From positions 186,001 to 250,000 of the forward strand of contig NZ_JACKZC010000001.1 in assembly GCF_014212495.1 (NCBI RefSeq): a DNA stretch of 64,000 bases, read 5' to 3'. The translations under genes were made by a program, and so were the position numbers. Origin of the DNA: Pontibacter sp. Tf4 (GTDB taxonomy: Bacteria > Bacteroidota > Bacteroidia > Cytophagales > Hymenobacteraceae). Position 1 is the first letter of the stretch. Every line of letters begins with the position of its first letter. The notes under the pieces were generated by a model. The model saw nothing but the letters and a program-made list of their open reading frames with translations. It had not been told where the DNA came from and did not search any database. Below are positions 1-9,286 of the stretch, one piece after another.

Positions 1-59
1 ATTGGCTGGCTGTATACATTACCGACTTTTACGAAATTGTACTCCCTGCGCCTTATACT

Positions 60-914
60 TTATGAAGTTTTATTAGCCATGTAGTAACTTTTTACCTCCC
101 TCAATACCATATCCGGGTAATCTGATATGATACCATCTACTCCGGCGTTCAGCATTTTTAGTACTGTTTCAGCATCGTTTACGGTCCAGGCAAAGCATTT
201 TATACGTTCCTTTTGCAGCAGTTGCATCAGGCTGCCATCTATCAAACTATAGTTGGGGTTGTAGGCGTACGGCATAAATCCTAACTGGTCCAGGCGTTGT
301 TCGGGCGGCGTGTTATCTTCGGTAAGTAACCCCAGTTTTATAGTTGGTTTTAAGTGGTGCAGCACCTGCAACGGCCTCACATCAAACGACTGGATCAGGG
401 ACTGCTCCGTCAGTTTATAGTTTGCCAGCACCTCTAACAGCAACTCTACAAACAGCTCCGGCCTGGGGTGGAAAATCTTATCGCCGGCTATAGTTGATTT
501 GATCTCGATGTTGAAATACGGACAGGCTATAGTTTGCTGCGCACAATACGCCTGTACTGCTTCTATAACTTCGGATAGCAATGGCTTGTGTGCAACCTGG
601 TTTTGCTGCTTTGGGAAGCGCGGATGTGTTTTGGAACCGCAGTCGTATTGCTTTATAGTCTGGTAGGGCAGCTTGTAGATGTTATGCTGCAATTCATCAG
701 CCGGAGCTATAGTTGTGCCATCGGGTTTCAGGCAGTATTCTGCAGCAAACCAAGGCTCATGCGATACCAGTACCTGTGCATCTCCTGTTATCACCACGTC
801 CAGTTCCAGGGCGTGTGCTCCCAGTTCAGTTGCTTTCAGAAAGGCGGGTATGGTGTTTTCCGGTAAGAGGCCGCGGCAGCCTCTGTGCCCGTGCACTTCT
901 ATTGCTTCGGGCAT
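60..914 (-). CDS. Glycerophosphodiester phosphodiesterase (GDPD) family
   Basis: A 284-residue protein predicted to hydrolyse glycerophosphodiesters to glycerol-3-phosphate and an alcohol. The GDPD TIM-barrel signature is complete at the N-terminus: HGHRG (catalytic His10, Arg11), PENT at 18-21, the metal-binding pair Glu37/Asp39 in LELD, and His52 in SHEP. Further on, NIEIK carries the next acidic metal ligand, and DGIISDYPD closes the barrel as in UgpQ/GlpQ enzymes. No signal peptide is visible, so it is probably cytosolic like UgpQ rather than periplasmic like GlpQ. It starts with ATG and lies 3 bp downstream of the fasciclin gene, so the two are probably co-transcribed. The family is clear; the substrate is not. 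Confidence 0.93.
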   Translation of the reverse strand: MPEAIEVHGHRGCRGLLPENTIPAFLKATELGAHALELDVVITGDAQVLVSHEPWFAAEYCLKPDGTTIAPADELQHNIYKLPYQTIKQYDCGSKTHPRFPKQQNQVAHKPLLSEVIEAVQAYCAQQTIACPYFNIEIKSTIAGDKIFHPRPELFVELLLEVLANYKLTEQSLIQSFDVRPLQVLHHLKPTIKLGLLTEDNTPPEQRLDQLGFMPYAYNPNYSLIDGSLMQLLQKERIKCFAWTVNDAETVLKMLNAGVDGIISDYPDMVLREVKSYYMANKTS

Positions 915-917
915 CTG

Positions 918-1388
918 CTAATACGTGAGGGTGCTGCTCAGATCATGAACCACACCGTTTTTAAGCTCTGTATCGGCTTTGGTAATAGCTACCCCGTTAA
1001 CCAGGGTATTGGTTTTGCGGCAGATGGTAATGTTCTGTCCGTTCAGGGTTTCCAGCTTGGCTCCGTCTTTCAGGTCTTTTTCGGTGTACTTTCCTTTTAC
1101 AATATGGCCGGACATCACCAGTTTCACTTTATCTGCAGGCTGACCTTTCAGCGCTTTCAGGGCGGCTTCGGGTGGGGCAAATAGGGTGTAAGGAGCATCG
1201 CCAGAGAGTACGGGCAGCAGTCCGGCAGTGGTCAGGAGTTCTACCAGCACCGGGCGTTCTTTCACAGCATACTCAACTATAGTTGCCCGAGAGGTGGCAG
1301 CAGATGCCAGGTCCTGGGCATGCAGGTTTATAGTTGCAAACAGGAAGGCAAGCAGGGTGAGTTTTATAGTTATATGTGAGGGGCGCAT
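918..1388 (-). CDS. Secreted fasciclin (FAS1) domain protein
   Basis: A 156-residue protein with a typical signal peptide (about residues 1-24, hydrophobic, ending in a HAQ-type site) followed by a single FAS1 domain. Both conserved FAS1 boxes can be read: H1 as YTLFAPPEAAL and H2 as SGHIVKGKY. FAS1 domains generally mediate adhesion or protein-protein contacts outside the cell, and single-domain versions are common in Bacteroidota. Its stop lies 3 bp from the start of the phosphodiesterase gene, which suggests an operon. No membrane anchor or sorting domain is visible. Confidence 0.88.
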   Translation of the reverse strand: MRPSHITIKLTLLAFLFATINLHAQDLASAATSRATIVEYAVKERPVLVELLTTAGLLPVLSGDAPYTLFAPPEAALKALKGQPADKVKLVMSGHIVKGKYTEKDLKDGAKLETLNGQNITICRKTNTLVNGVAITKADTELKNGVVHDLSSTLTY

Positions 1389-1475
1389 ACGTAAAAGTGT
1401 TTGTTTTCAAACCCTTATACGTGCAAACCCCACTAAAGTAACTTCTCTCCCGAAAATCAGTGCAATTCCGGTTAC

Positions 1476-2102
1476 TTAGCTAAACAGCCTCCAGCTGGCA
1501 ATTTCGTTTATAAAATGCGGCCCTGCCTCCGGAACTATAGCCAGGCTAACTATAAACCCATACAGGGCACCGTACAAGTGGGCATCGTGGTTTATGTTGT
1601 CGCCCATGCGCTTACCCGAAAAGTAAGAATAGATCAGGTATAAAACCCCCAGAATAAAGCCCGGCACACAAAGCACGGCATACAGGCAGATATCGGCTGT
1701 GGGGTAAAACAGGATGCTCGAAAACACCACGGCTGCTACCCCACCCGATGCACCCAGCGCCCGGTAGCCCGGATCGTTGCGGTGCTTGATGTACGTGGGG
1801 ATATCAGAAACTATAATGCCGCCGATGTAAATAAGCAGGTAGATCAAAATGCCGTTTACCTCCCCGAACCAACTTTTAAACGTGTACTCCACATTGCTCC
1901 CGAAGAAATAAAGCGTAAACATGTTAAAGAACAGGTGGGTAAAATCGGCGTGCAGGAAACCTGACGTGATAAAGCGGTACCAGGAGTTGTCGCGGTTAAC
2001 TGTGTACGGATAAAATATCCACTTCTCCATAAGAGAATGGTTACTAAAGGCATACCACGAAATAACCGCAGTAAGGATGATCAGAATAATGGTAACGCTC
2101 AT
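1476..2102 (-). CDS. Rhomboid family intramembrane serine protease
   Basis: A 208-residue polytopic membrane protein with the rhomboid catalytic features: HLFFN at 56-60 (His and Asn of the oxyanion region), the nucleophile Ser119 in GASGG, and the general base His175 in HDAHLYGALYG. About six hydrophobic segments fit the six-helix rhomboid core, with no extra domains. Rhomboids cleave substrates within the membrane; the substrate cannot be inferred. The gene starts with ATG, and the spacer upstream is a heptad-phased repeat tract (2104-2228). Confidence 0.9.
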   Translation of the reverse strand: MSVTIILIILTAVISWYAFSNHSLMEKWIFYPYTVNRDNSWYRFITSGFLHADFTHLFFNMFTLYFFGSNVEYTFKSWFGEVNGILIYLLIYIGGIIVSDIPTYIKHRNDPGYRALGASGGVAAVVFSSILFYPTADICLYAVLCVPGFILGVLYLIYSYFSGKRMGDNINHDAHLYGALYGFIVSLAIVPEAGPHFINEIASWRLFS

Positions 2103-2103
2103 G

Positions 2104-2228
2104 TTTAAAGTTAGAGATTTAGAAAGTTGAAGAGTTAAAAATAAAGAAAGTTGTAGAGACGCAATATTTTGTGTCTTAAACTATACCAGAGCTAACAATT
2201 CAACCATCAACAATTTAACAATCAGCAA
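2104..2228. repeat. Heptad-phased spacer with a small hairpin
   Basis: The spacer between the polyprenyl synthase stop and the rhomboid start has a loose 7-bp period. Its right half reads CTAACAA/TTCAACC/ATCAACA/ATTTAAC/AATCAGC/AATTAAG. In the middle, 2157-2176 forms an 8-bp stem (AGACGCAA, loop TATT, TTGTGTCT with one G-T pair). The left and right halves are roughly inverted copies. It has no coding potential and resembles the other heptad tracts in this window. Confidence 0.6.
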
Positions 2229-3203
2229 TTAAGAATCCCGCTCCATTAGCTGCAGGGCCAGGCCGCGCAGGGTGGCTTTGCGCTCGTCCGGTACGGCAAT
2301 GGCATCGAGGTGGCGCAGGGCTTCTTTAAAATACAGGTCTATCTGTTCTTCTGTCTGCTGACGGATGCTTAGCTGGTCGTAAACTGTTGTAATGGCCTGT
2401 ACTTTGGCTTCGGAAGTGTGATTCTGGGTAATGTTGCGCCAGCTTTTTATAGTTTCCAGCTGCTCTCCGGTTGCCTGTTCCAGCGCTGTCAGCATCAGGA
2501 AGGTTTTTTTATCGGACAGTATATCGCCGCCCACCTGTTTGCCGAATTTGTCTTTATCGCCATACACATCCAGCAGGTCATCGCGCAGCTGGAAAGCAAT
2601 GCCAATATTGTTACCAAACAGCCTCAGGTGCTCGGCATCTTCATCGGGCGCGCCCTGTAAAATAGCACCAAGCTCCAGGCTAAACCCTACCAGCACGGCA
2701 GTTTTCAGCGTAATCATCCGGATGTATTCCTGTATGCTTACCTCGGTGCGCTGCTCAAAATTCATATCCAGTTGCTGGCCTTCGCAAACCTCGGCGGCTG
2801 TATTGCTGAACAGTTCCAGCACCCGCGCCAGCTTGTCCGGCTCAGCCTGTGCCATCAGTTGGTAAGCACGCACCAGCATTACGTCGCCGCTCAGTATGGC
2901 AATGTTGGCATTCCATTTCTCGTGCACGGTTTGCTGCCCACGACGCAGCGGCGCCTTGTCCATTATGTCGTCGTGCATGAGCGTGAAGTTATGGAAAACC
3001 TCTACCCCTGCGGCTGGCAAAAGTGCCTTTTCAATATCATCATCAAACATTTGAGCCGACAAAAGCACCAGCATGGGCCGGATGCGTTTGCCACCCAGCG
3101 ACATAATGTAACGGATGGGCTCGTATAGTTCGGATGGTTGCTCGCCGTAGCGAAGCGTTGCTAACGTATGGTTTAATTTTTCGGACAGGATGCTAATATC
3201 CAC
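2229..3203 (-). CDS. Polyprenyl (trans-isoprenyl) diphosphate synthase
   Basis: A 324-residue class I all-alpha prenyltransferase that builds linear polyprenyl diphosphates from IPP and an allylic primer. GGKRIRP (38-44), the first aspartate-rich motif DDIMD (78-82) with downstream RRG, and the second motif DDLLD (208-212) are all present. In this phylum the product usually supplies the menaquinone side chain (often seven isoprene units in Hymenobacteraceae), but chain length cannot be read reliably here. The start is GTG; no better ATG is seen. It lies 8 bp downstream of rnr and is probably in its operon. Confidence 0.92.
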   Translation of the reverse strand: MDISILSEKLNHTLATLRYGEQPSELYEPIRYIMSLGGKRIRPMLVLLSAQMFDDDIEKALLPAAGVEVFHNFTLMHDDIMDKAPLRRGQQTVHEKWNANIAILSGDVMLVRAYQLMAQAEPDKLARVLELFSNTAAEVCEGQQLDMNFEQRTEVSIQEYIRMITLKTAVLVGFSLELGAILQGAPDEDAEHLRLFGNNIGIAFQLRDDLLDVYGDKDKFGKQVGGDILSDKKTFLMLTALEQATGEQLETIKSWRNITQNHTSEAKVQAITTVYDQLSIRQQTEEQIDLYFKEALRHLDAIAVPDERKATLRGLALQLMERDS

Positions 3204-3211
3204 GAGGTATT

Positions 3212-5515
3212 CTATTTTTTCAGTGTCTCAATCAGTTCCAGATCGATGGTGCGCTCGGCCAGGTTGGCGCTTACAACTTCAACTATAACCTCGTCGCCAA
3301 ACGAAATGATACGCTTGCTTTGGCGGCCAATAATTCTATAGTTGTCGGCATCCAGTTCGTAGTAATCGTCATTCAGCGTAGAGAGACGTACCATGCCCTC
3401 GCACTTGTTTTCTTCGATCTCCACAAATATACCCCATTCTGTAACACCAGACACTATACCTTTGTATTGGTTACCAATCGTGTCCTTCATAAACTCTACC
3501 TGCTTGTACTTGATAGAGGCACGCTCGGCATCCGCAGCACGTTTTTCCATTTCAGATGAATGCTGGCATCGGGCTTCGTAATCTTCCTTGTCCGTAGACG
3601 GGCCGCCATCCAGGTAATGCTGCAACAGGCGGTGCGCCATCATATCGGGGTAGCGGCGGATAGGCGATGTAAAGTGCGAATAATGCGCGAATGCAAGACC
3701 AAAGTGGCCTTCAGGCTCGGTGCTGTACTTGGCCTTCGCCATCGTTCTGATAGCCAGGTTCTGCAGTACGCTCTGCTCCGGTTTGCCTTCGGTTTCTTCG
3801 GCCAGGTTATTCAGTTCTGATGAGATGTTTCCTTCCGGGTCTACTTTATAACCAAATTTGCGGGCAAAGATCGAGAAGGTACTCAGTTTATCAGGGTCCG
3901 GGGCGCCGTGGGTACGGTAAACCATAGTTGGACGCTTTTTGCCTTTGCCCAGGTTATATACAAACTCTGCCACCTTTTTATTGGCCAGCAGCATAAATTC
4001 CTCGATCAGTTTGTGGGCATCCTTGCGTTCTTTTACATAAATGTAAAGCGGTTTGCCGTTGTCGTCGAGCTTAAACTTTACTTCTATCGTCTCGAAGCTG
4101 ATGGCACCGTTTTTAAAGCGTTTGTCTTTCAGATTTTTGGCGATGCCGTTCATGATGTTGATCTCTTCTGCAAAGTCGCCTTCGCCGGTCTCAATGCGCT
4201 CCTGGGCTTCTTCGTAAGTAAAGCGGCGGTCGGAGTAGATAACGGTGCGGCCAAACCATTCGCTGTATAGTTTGCCGTTATCGTCCAGCTCAAAAACTGC
4301 CGAAAATGTTAGCTTCTCTTCCTGCGGGCGCAGTGAGCAAAGGCCGTTTGAGAGCCTCTCAGGCAACATGGGCACCGTTCTATCCACAAGGTAAACCGAG
4401 GTAGCTCTGTGGAAAGCTTCCTTCTCCAGCAAACTTTTGGTGTCTACATAATGCGTTACATCGGCAATGTGCACGCCTATTTCCCAGTTACCGTTATCCA
4501 GCTTCTGTATCGAAAGGGCATCGTCAAAGTCCTTGGCATCGGCAGGGTCAATAGTAAAAGTGGTTACATCCCGGAAATCGCGGCGTTTGTTGATTTCGGC
4601 CTGCGTAATTTTATCTGAAATGCTTTCGGCTTCTTCTTCCACAGACTCCGGAAATTCAAATGGTAAGCCGAATTCCGCCATAATAGAATGGATCTCGGCT
4701 TCGTGCTCACCAGCCGGGCCAAACACCCGCGTTATTTCACCGATCGGGTTTTTACCTGGTTTATCAGGCCACTCGGTAATTTTTACCAATACTTTGTCGC
4801 CATTCTCCGCTCCGTTCAGGCCGCGTTCGCCTACAAAAACATCGAAGTATAGTTTCTTGAAATCCGGAACTACAAAACCGAAGTTCTTCGATAATTGCAG
4901 AATGCCTACCAGTTCTTCGCGCTTGCGCTCCAGTACTTCTACTACTATGCCTTCGGCACGGCCGCCCTGGTAGGTTGGCAGTACTTCCACTTTCACCAGG
5001 TCTCCGTCCATGGCGTAGTTCAGGTGCTCCCTAAACACACGCACATCGTCTTCTATTCCTTCGGCTACAATGTAGGCGTATTTGTTATTGGCCATGTCTA
5101 CCCTGCCGGTAATAATATCTACCTTCAGGTTCAGGGTATACTTGTCTTCGTCTATAACTATAACTCGGTTCTCGCGCTGCAATACACGCAGCATGTCGTT
5201 CACCAGTTCACGGCCTTTTTTATCTACCACCCCTAAGCGGCGGTAAATCTGGCGAAGTGTAAATTCTGTATCAGGGTTTCTGGAGAACAGCTCCAGCACC
5301 ATGCCTTTTGCTGATCTGTCGCGACCACCGTCTCTGCGGCCCGATCCTTCTCTCCTATCACCTGATCTGCGGCTGCTACCACCTGTTGCTTCTCTTCTGG
5401 ATGAGCTGCCACGTGGCGCTCCGTCTCTTCTGGATGATGACTCGCCACGGCGGGAGCCACCTTTTTCGCTGCGGCCTTTTTCTCTGCCGCCTTTGGTATC
5501 TCGTTTACTTCTCAT
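3212..5515 (-). CDS. rnr: Ribonuclease R (3'-5' exoribonuclease)
   Basis: A 767-residue RNase R-like enzyme that degrades structured RNA processively. Domains in order: a low-complexity basic N-terminal extension (about 1-70, almost only R, S, G, K, E), a winged-helix segment (LFSRNPDTEFTLRQIYRRLG), two cold-shock-like domains (about 130-270), the RNB catalytic domain beginning near residue 320 with DPADAKDFDDALS carrying the catalytic aspartates, and a C-terminal S1 domain (YKGIVSGVTEWGIFVEIEE). The RNB motif HYSHFTSPIRRYPD is also intact. The core length is normal; the arginine/serine-rich N-terminus is the odd part. It starts with ATG and lies 8 bp upstream of the polyprenyl synthase gene. 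Confidence 0.96.
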   Translation of the reverse strand: MRSKRDTKGGREKGRSEKGGSRRGESSSRRDGAPRGSSSRREATGGSSRRSGDRREGSGRRDGGRDRSAKGMVLELFSRNPDTEFTLRQIYRRLGVVDKKGRELVNDMLRVLQRENRVIVIDEDKYTLNLKVDIITGRVDMANNKYAYIVAEGIEDDVRVFREHLNYAMDGDLVKVEVLPTYQGGRAEGIVVEVLERKREELVGILQLSKNFGFVVPDFKKLYFDVFVGERGLNGAENGDKVLVKITEWPDKPGKNPIGEITRVFGPAGEHEAEIHSIMAEFGLPFEFPESVEEEAESISDKITQAEINKRRDFRDVTTFTIDPADAKDFDDALSIQKLDNGNWEIGVHIADVTHYVDTKSLLEKEAFHRATSVYLVDRTVPMLPERLSNGLCSLRPQEEKLTFSAVFELDDNGKLYSEWFGRTVIYSDRRFTYEEAQERIETGEGDFAEEINIMNGIAKNLKDKRFKNGAISFETIEVKFKLDDNGKPLYIYVKERKDAHKLIEEFMLLANKKVAEFVYNLGKGKKRPTMVYRTHGAPDPDKLSTFSIFARKFGYKVDPEGNISSELNNLAEETEGKPEQSVLQNLAIRTMAKAKYSTEPEGHFGLAFAHYSHFTSPIRRYPDMMAHRLLQHYLDGGPSTDKEDYEARCQHSSEMEKRAADAERASIKYKQVEFMKDTIGNQYKGIVSGVTEWGIFVEIEENKCEGMVRLSTLNDDYYELDADNYRIIGRQSKRIISFGDEVIVEVVSANLAERTIDLELIETLKK

Positions 5516-6487
5516 GTTTTATTTTGTTGGTATACAGCTTCTTTGGCTGCATCCGGTAATTTTTAGCCTTTATAGATTTGATACTATACGCCACCTACAG
5601 TGGTTTGGCTAACCTATAGTTGCAATTATGGAGTAATTTATAGATAAAGCGCTATATAATGTACTTTGTTTGAAATTAAGTTAGTGTTATGATCGTAAAA
5701 TCTGTTTGGTAAAGTGTGTAATAGAGGCTGTTTCTTTACTGGCGCGAGCTCCTGACTCAACTGGCTCCATAGGGACATATTTACCAGTATCGTTGGCTAT
5801 AGTTTGTAAGCTAAGTTCTTCTTTTGTCATTCCGAGCGAATTCGTCTATAGTTACTTAAGTGTAATGTCGAGCATTCTTGAGAAGCGAGTCAAAGAGAGC
5901 CAGCGTAGCTGTGAGAAATCTTATATGTCTTATAGCTTCTTTTCTGTCATTTCGAACAACGTGAGAAATCTATCTCGGCTTATAGTTGATACTCATGAGC
6001 TATAGTTCTATAGTTGACTTTGCCTACTGCTGGAACCAAGCCGTTGTACTATAGTTACCTATCACCCTGGGAGCTCTAAGTACCTACAGTTCTATAGTTT
6101 GGTTGGCTCCCTCCTGGGCCGGGAGGCCCCGTCTTCGGGCATCGCGCTGCTGCCTTCTTGCTATCCTCCTGCGTCGGATTGCCTGACGGCACCGCAACAA
6201 GTCAAAGGCGCTCAACCCAAAGACTGTAATCAGTTCGATAGCTACGACTATGGCTGTAGTTGCTGTTCTTGCTTTGGCTTGAGTAGATCGTTTTTCTCGT
6301 GGCTATAGTTCCGTAGGGGACAGGTAAAACCTGTCCTGTTCACAGGCTGTAACTATAGCACTGTAGCATAAACTATAGCAGTATCAGAGTTCCCCTCCTT
6401 GGATAAGGAGGGGCAGGGGTGGTTTGAACCGCTGCAACTATAAAACTATAAATCAAACTATAACCACAGCCTAAATCCTGATCCAGA
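5516..6487. other. Gene-free 970-bp gap filled with repeats
   Basis: No convincing gene. The left part (5516-5820) is AT-rich and precedes rnr, so it should hold the rnr promoter, although no clear TANNTTTG box was picked. From about 5826 there are TCATTCCGAGC- and GTCATTTCGAAC-type repeat pieces, followed by a full copy of the long modular repeat (5956-6423). About 15 copies of the TATAGTT core are scattered through it. Open frames here are not conserved as proteins between repeat copies. Confidence 0.7.
5956..6423 (-). repeat. Long modular repeat, copy A
   Basis: This copy lies in reverse orientation relative to the copies at 52037-52540 and 60199-60708. Shared blocks, read on the minus strand: a hairpin CCCCTCCTT-atcc-AAGGAGGGG; a perfect hairpin GGACAGGT-tt-ACCTGTCC; a block TTTGGGTTGAGCGCC; a block GCGCGATGCCCGAAGACG; the palindrome CCTCCCGGCCCGGGAGG; GAGCTCCCAGG; AGTAGGCAAA; and a tail GAGAAATC...CGAAATGACA. 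Copies of CTATAGTT separate the blocks. No transposase is present. Confidence 0.85.
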
Positions 6488-8317
6488 TTATAGTTGTCCT
6501 GCCTTGAGAAGCTCGCGTTTCTGCTGGGCTTGCAGAATGTCTTCTACTTCGCCTTTCGGGATGGCATTGATGAGGGTGCGGGTGTATTCTTCTTTCGGGT
6601 TCAGGTATAGCTGCTGCGGTGTTCCACTCTCTACAATCTGGCCTTTGCTCATCACCAGTATGCGGTCCGACATATACTTAGCTACCGACAGATCATGGGT
6701 GATAAAAATGTAGGTCATCTGGAATTCGTGCTTCAGCTTGTTCAGCAGATTTAGTACCTGCGCCTGTACCGATACGTCGAGCGCCGAAACGGATTCGTCA
6801 CAGATAATACATTTTGGCTGCAACACTAAGGCTCTGGCAATACTGATACGCTGCCGCTGGCCACCCGAAAACTCATGTGGATAACGTTGAAAGTGCTCAG
6901 CCGTAAGCCCCACCTTTTCAAGCAGTTCCATCGTTTTGGCTTTGCGTTCGCGGTCGTTGGCGTATAGTTTATGCACACGCATGGGTTCCATAATCGTCTC
7001 TCCTACGGTATGCATCGGGTTCAGCGACGCATACGGATCCTGGAAGATCATCTGGAATTCGCGGCGGCTTTTGCGTAATTCTTCTGAGCTAAGTTTTGCA
7101 ATATCACGCCCGTTGAAGATAATGCTGCCTTCTGTGGGTTCTACCAGCCTAAGCAGCGCCCTACCCAGCGTAGTTTTTCCACATCCCGATTCTCCCACCA
7201 ATCCTATCGTTTCGCCGGGTTTTACTTCAAAACTAACGCCATCCACTGCCTTCACATAATCCGTAGTGCGGCCAAAGAAGCCTTTCTTTATCGGGAAATA
7301 TACTTTCAGGTTCTCTACTTGCAGCAGTGATGGTTTCTGGCGGTTTTCCTGCTCATGCTTGATATCTGTAACAGTGCTTACATAGTTGTTCACTACATCA
7401 ACAAGTGATGGCTCAACAACTTCTTTCTTCCGCTCTATAATGTTGCCGTTCTCATCTTCCAGCATAAAATCAGAAACGGTAGGCAGTATAGATTGCGGTT
7501 TAGCAGACAGCTTCGGTCGGCAGCCCAACAGTCCTTTGGTGTAAGGGTGTTGCGGATTTGTAAAGATATCCAACACTTTGCCCTGCTCTACCAGCTTGCC
7601 TTTATACATTACCAGAATGCGGTCGGCAATTTCGGCAACTACGCCAAGGTCGTGGGTAATAAATAATACGGCTGTGTTTTCTTTTACCCGAAGTTCATCA
7701 ATTAACTGCAGCATACGCGCCTGCACCGTTACGTCCAAAGCGGTAGTTGGCTCATCTGCAATTAGTATGCTGGGCTCGCAGGCCATGGCCATGGCGATCA
7801 TCACGCGCTGCTTCTGTCCACCCGAAATCTCATGTGGATAAGCATCGTAAATTTTCTCTGGCCGCGGGAGCTTGGCCTTTTCAAAAAGGGCTATAGTTCT
7901 TTCCCTGGCTTCTTTTTCTGAAAGATCGGTGTGCAGCAACAGCACTTCGGCTACTTGTTTTCCACAGGTATACACGGGGTTCAGCGACGACATCGGCTCC
8001 TGGAAGATCATCGAAATATCGTTACCCCGTATCTGCTGCATCTGCTTTTCCGGCAATGCAAACAGGTCTACTTCTCCGAACTTTTCTGACTGGAAAATGG
8101 CTGTACCACCTGCTATGCGTCCTGGCGGGGTATTTATCAGCCGCATTACCGACAACGACGTTACCGACTTGCCTGAGCCGGACTCTCCAACTATAGCCAC
8201 CGTCTCTCCCGGGTATACTTCAAACGAAACCTTATCCACAGCTTTGGTAGTGCCGCGGTGTGTGGAGAAAACGGTTTCCAGGTTGGTTACTTTAAGTATA
8301 GGTGTCGGTGTGGCCAA
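6488..8317 (-). CDS. Fused oligopeptide/dipeptide ABC transporter ATPase (two ATPase domains)
   Basis: A 609-residue protein with two complete ABC domains, equivalent to a DppD-DppF (OppD-OppF) fusion. Domain 1: Walker A GESGSGKS, signature ISGGQKQR, Walker B ILIADEPTTALD, switch His in ITHDLG. Domain 2: Walker A GESGCGKT, signature FSGGQRQR, Walker B CIICDESVSALD, and another ITHDLS. Each is followed by the oligopeptide-transporter C-terminal segment (HPYTKGLLGCRP; EEYTRTLINAIPKG). Such proteins energise peptide, nickel or glutathione importers, but no permease or binding protein is nearby, so the substrate is unknown. The start appears to be TTG: an in-frame stop lies upstream and no ATG is close. 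The stop codon TAA lies inside a CTATAA motif copy. Confidence 0.93.
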   Translation of the reverse strand: MATPTPILKVTNLETVFSTHRGTTKAVDKVSFEVYPGETVAIVGESGSGKSVTSLSVMRLINTPPGRIAGGTAIFQSEKFGEVDLFALPEKQMQQIRGNDISMIFQEPMSSLNPVYTCGKQVAEVLLLHTDLSEKEARERTIALFEKAKLPRPEKIYDAYPHEISGGQKQRVMIAMAMACEPSILIADEPTTALDVTVQARMLQLIDELRVKENTAVLFITHDLGVVAEIADRILVMYKGKLVEQGKVLDIFTNPQHPYTKGLLGCRPKLSAKPQSILPTVSDFMLEDENGNIIERKKEVVEPSLVDVVNNYVSTVTDIKHEQENRQKPSLLQVENLKVYFPIKKGFFGRTTDYVKAVDGVSFEVKPGETIGLVGESGCGKTTLGRALLRLVEPTEGSIIFNGRDIAKLSSEELRKSRREFQMIFQDPYASLNPMHTVGETIMEPMRVHKLYANDRERKAKTMELLEKVGLTAEHFQRYPHEFSGGQRQRISIARALVLQPKCIICDESVSALDVSVQAQVLNLLNKLKHEFQMTYIFITHDLSVAKYMSDRILVMSKGQIVESGTPQQLYLNPKEEYTRTLINAIPKGEVEDILQAQQKRELLKAGQL

Positions 8318-8367
8318 GGTAATTCGGGTTATGCTTCAGGTAAAAATAACAGTTTTTGCCGTATTCG

Positions 8368-9132
8368 CTACTCTATAGTTACATCTATCTGCTTGCCCCT
8401 GTAGGTATAAGCATGAATTAAACCGATACCTTCTTTTATGTAAATGCCTTCGACAAAATCCAAAGGATACTTATCAGATCTTGGTTCATTAGCTTCTATG
8501 TGAGGTTCTTTTATGTACAGGTGGTATACATTCTCATGCGAAACCCCATTCAAGGTTATAGTTGGTAAAAATTCCTGCATGTAGGTTATCTTATCAATTG
8601 TAGTGGTGGTTGCTTCTTCAAACAAGAAATAGCGCTGAGCCGAAAAGCTGTTGATGGTACCCGTTCCGTACGGTACTGGCTCAGGAAAAATGTTGTTATA
8701 CCCCATTGCAAATTCGATCACATCACCCACAGCATTTTTGTCTGGAATAGTATTGTAGCGTTCCGCATCCGCATCTTTTCTGTATGTTGCTTTGATGCTA
8801 ATCAGACTTTCGCCCTGAGTTTGGCCTGTGTATACTTTTTCTTCGGCGGTGTAATACTCTTTACACGAATTAGGATCGAATTTGCCAGTGTAGTTCGTTT
8901 TTCCGGCAGGGATGATAACCTGTGCATTTGTATTGGGTACAGCATAATTCATCTGCTGTTTACCACTTTCGGATGTTATATAATAGCTTTTCCCTGGAGC
9001 AGGTTGAGCTGGCAGAAAAGAAATGAGTGCATTGGTGAACTCCAGTTTGCCCAGGTTCACGTCTTCGCAGTTGTCGCAGGAAAAAAGGCTTACTGACAGC
9101 GCTACAACGGCTAAAAGTTTTGGTAATCTCAT
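8368..9132 (-). CDS. Uncharacterised lipoprotein
   Basis: A 254-residue protein that I do not recognise. It starts with a lipoprotein signal (VVALSVSLFSC, lipid-modified Cys19), so it is probably anchored to a membrane. The mature part is beta-rich with many aromatic residues, and several cysteines occur near the N-terminus (CDNCED). The end (VEGIYIKEGIGLIHAYTY) resembles an extracellular beta fold. It lies 50 bp upstream of the ABC ATPase gene and on the same strand, so co-transcription is possible. Confidence 0.75.
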   Translation of the reverse strand: MRLPKLLAVVALSVSLFSCDNCEDVNLGKLEFTNALISFLPAQPAPGKSYYITSESGKQQMNYAVPNTNAQVIIPAGKTNYTGKFDPNSCKEYYTAEEKVYTGQTQGESLISIKATYRKDADAERYNTIPDKNAVGDVIEFAMGYNNIFPEPVPYGTGTINSFSAQRYFLFEEATTTTIDKITYMQEFLPTITLNGVSHENVYHLYIKEPHIEANEPRSDKYPLDFVEGIYIKEGIGLIHAYTYRGKQIDVTIE

Positions 9133-9233
9133 GTTAGTTAAAAGCTTGGGAAGATAGCTACCGGAAAAAAGGCACGAAATATAAGCTGAAGTTCTGAAAC
9201 TATAAGCAGCTATTGTTTACAGATTTGAAATAA

Positions 9234-9267
9234 AAAAGCGGTTGCTCCACATGGAACAGCCGCTTTT
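9234..9267 (-). terminator. Intrinsic terminator after lspA
   Basis: An inverted repeat AAAAGCGG...CCGCTTTT with a paired inner part (TGTTCC/GGAGCA-like). Read on the minus strand, it lies 20 bp after the lspA stop and ends in a T-run. A TTATAGTT copy sits between stop and stem. Confidence 0.8.
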
Positions 9268-9286
9268 CTATTGTTTATAGTTTGGC

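Noticed and set aside
588..921. Plus-strand frames opposite the GDPD gene and many others opposite long genes
   Set aside because: They are shadows of conserved minus-strand genes, with no family motifs of their own.
6099..6308. Open frames in the long modular repeats giving products with GREAPSSGIALLPSCYP
   Set aside because: The frames occur only where the repeat is conserved, diverge outside the blocks, and copy B lacks the middle part. They are by-products of the repeated DNA, not genes.
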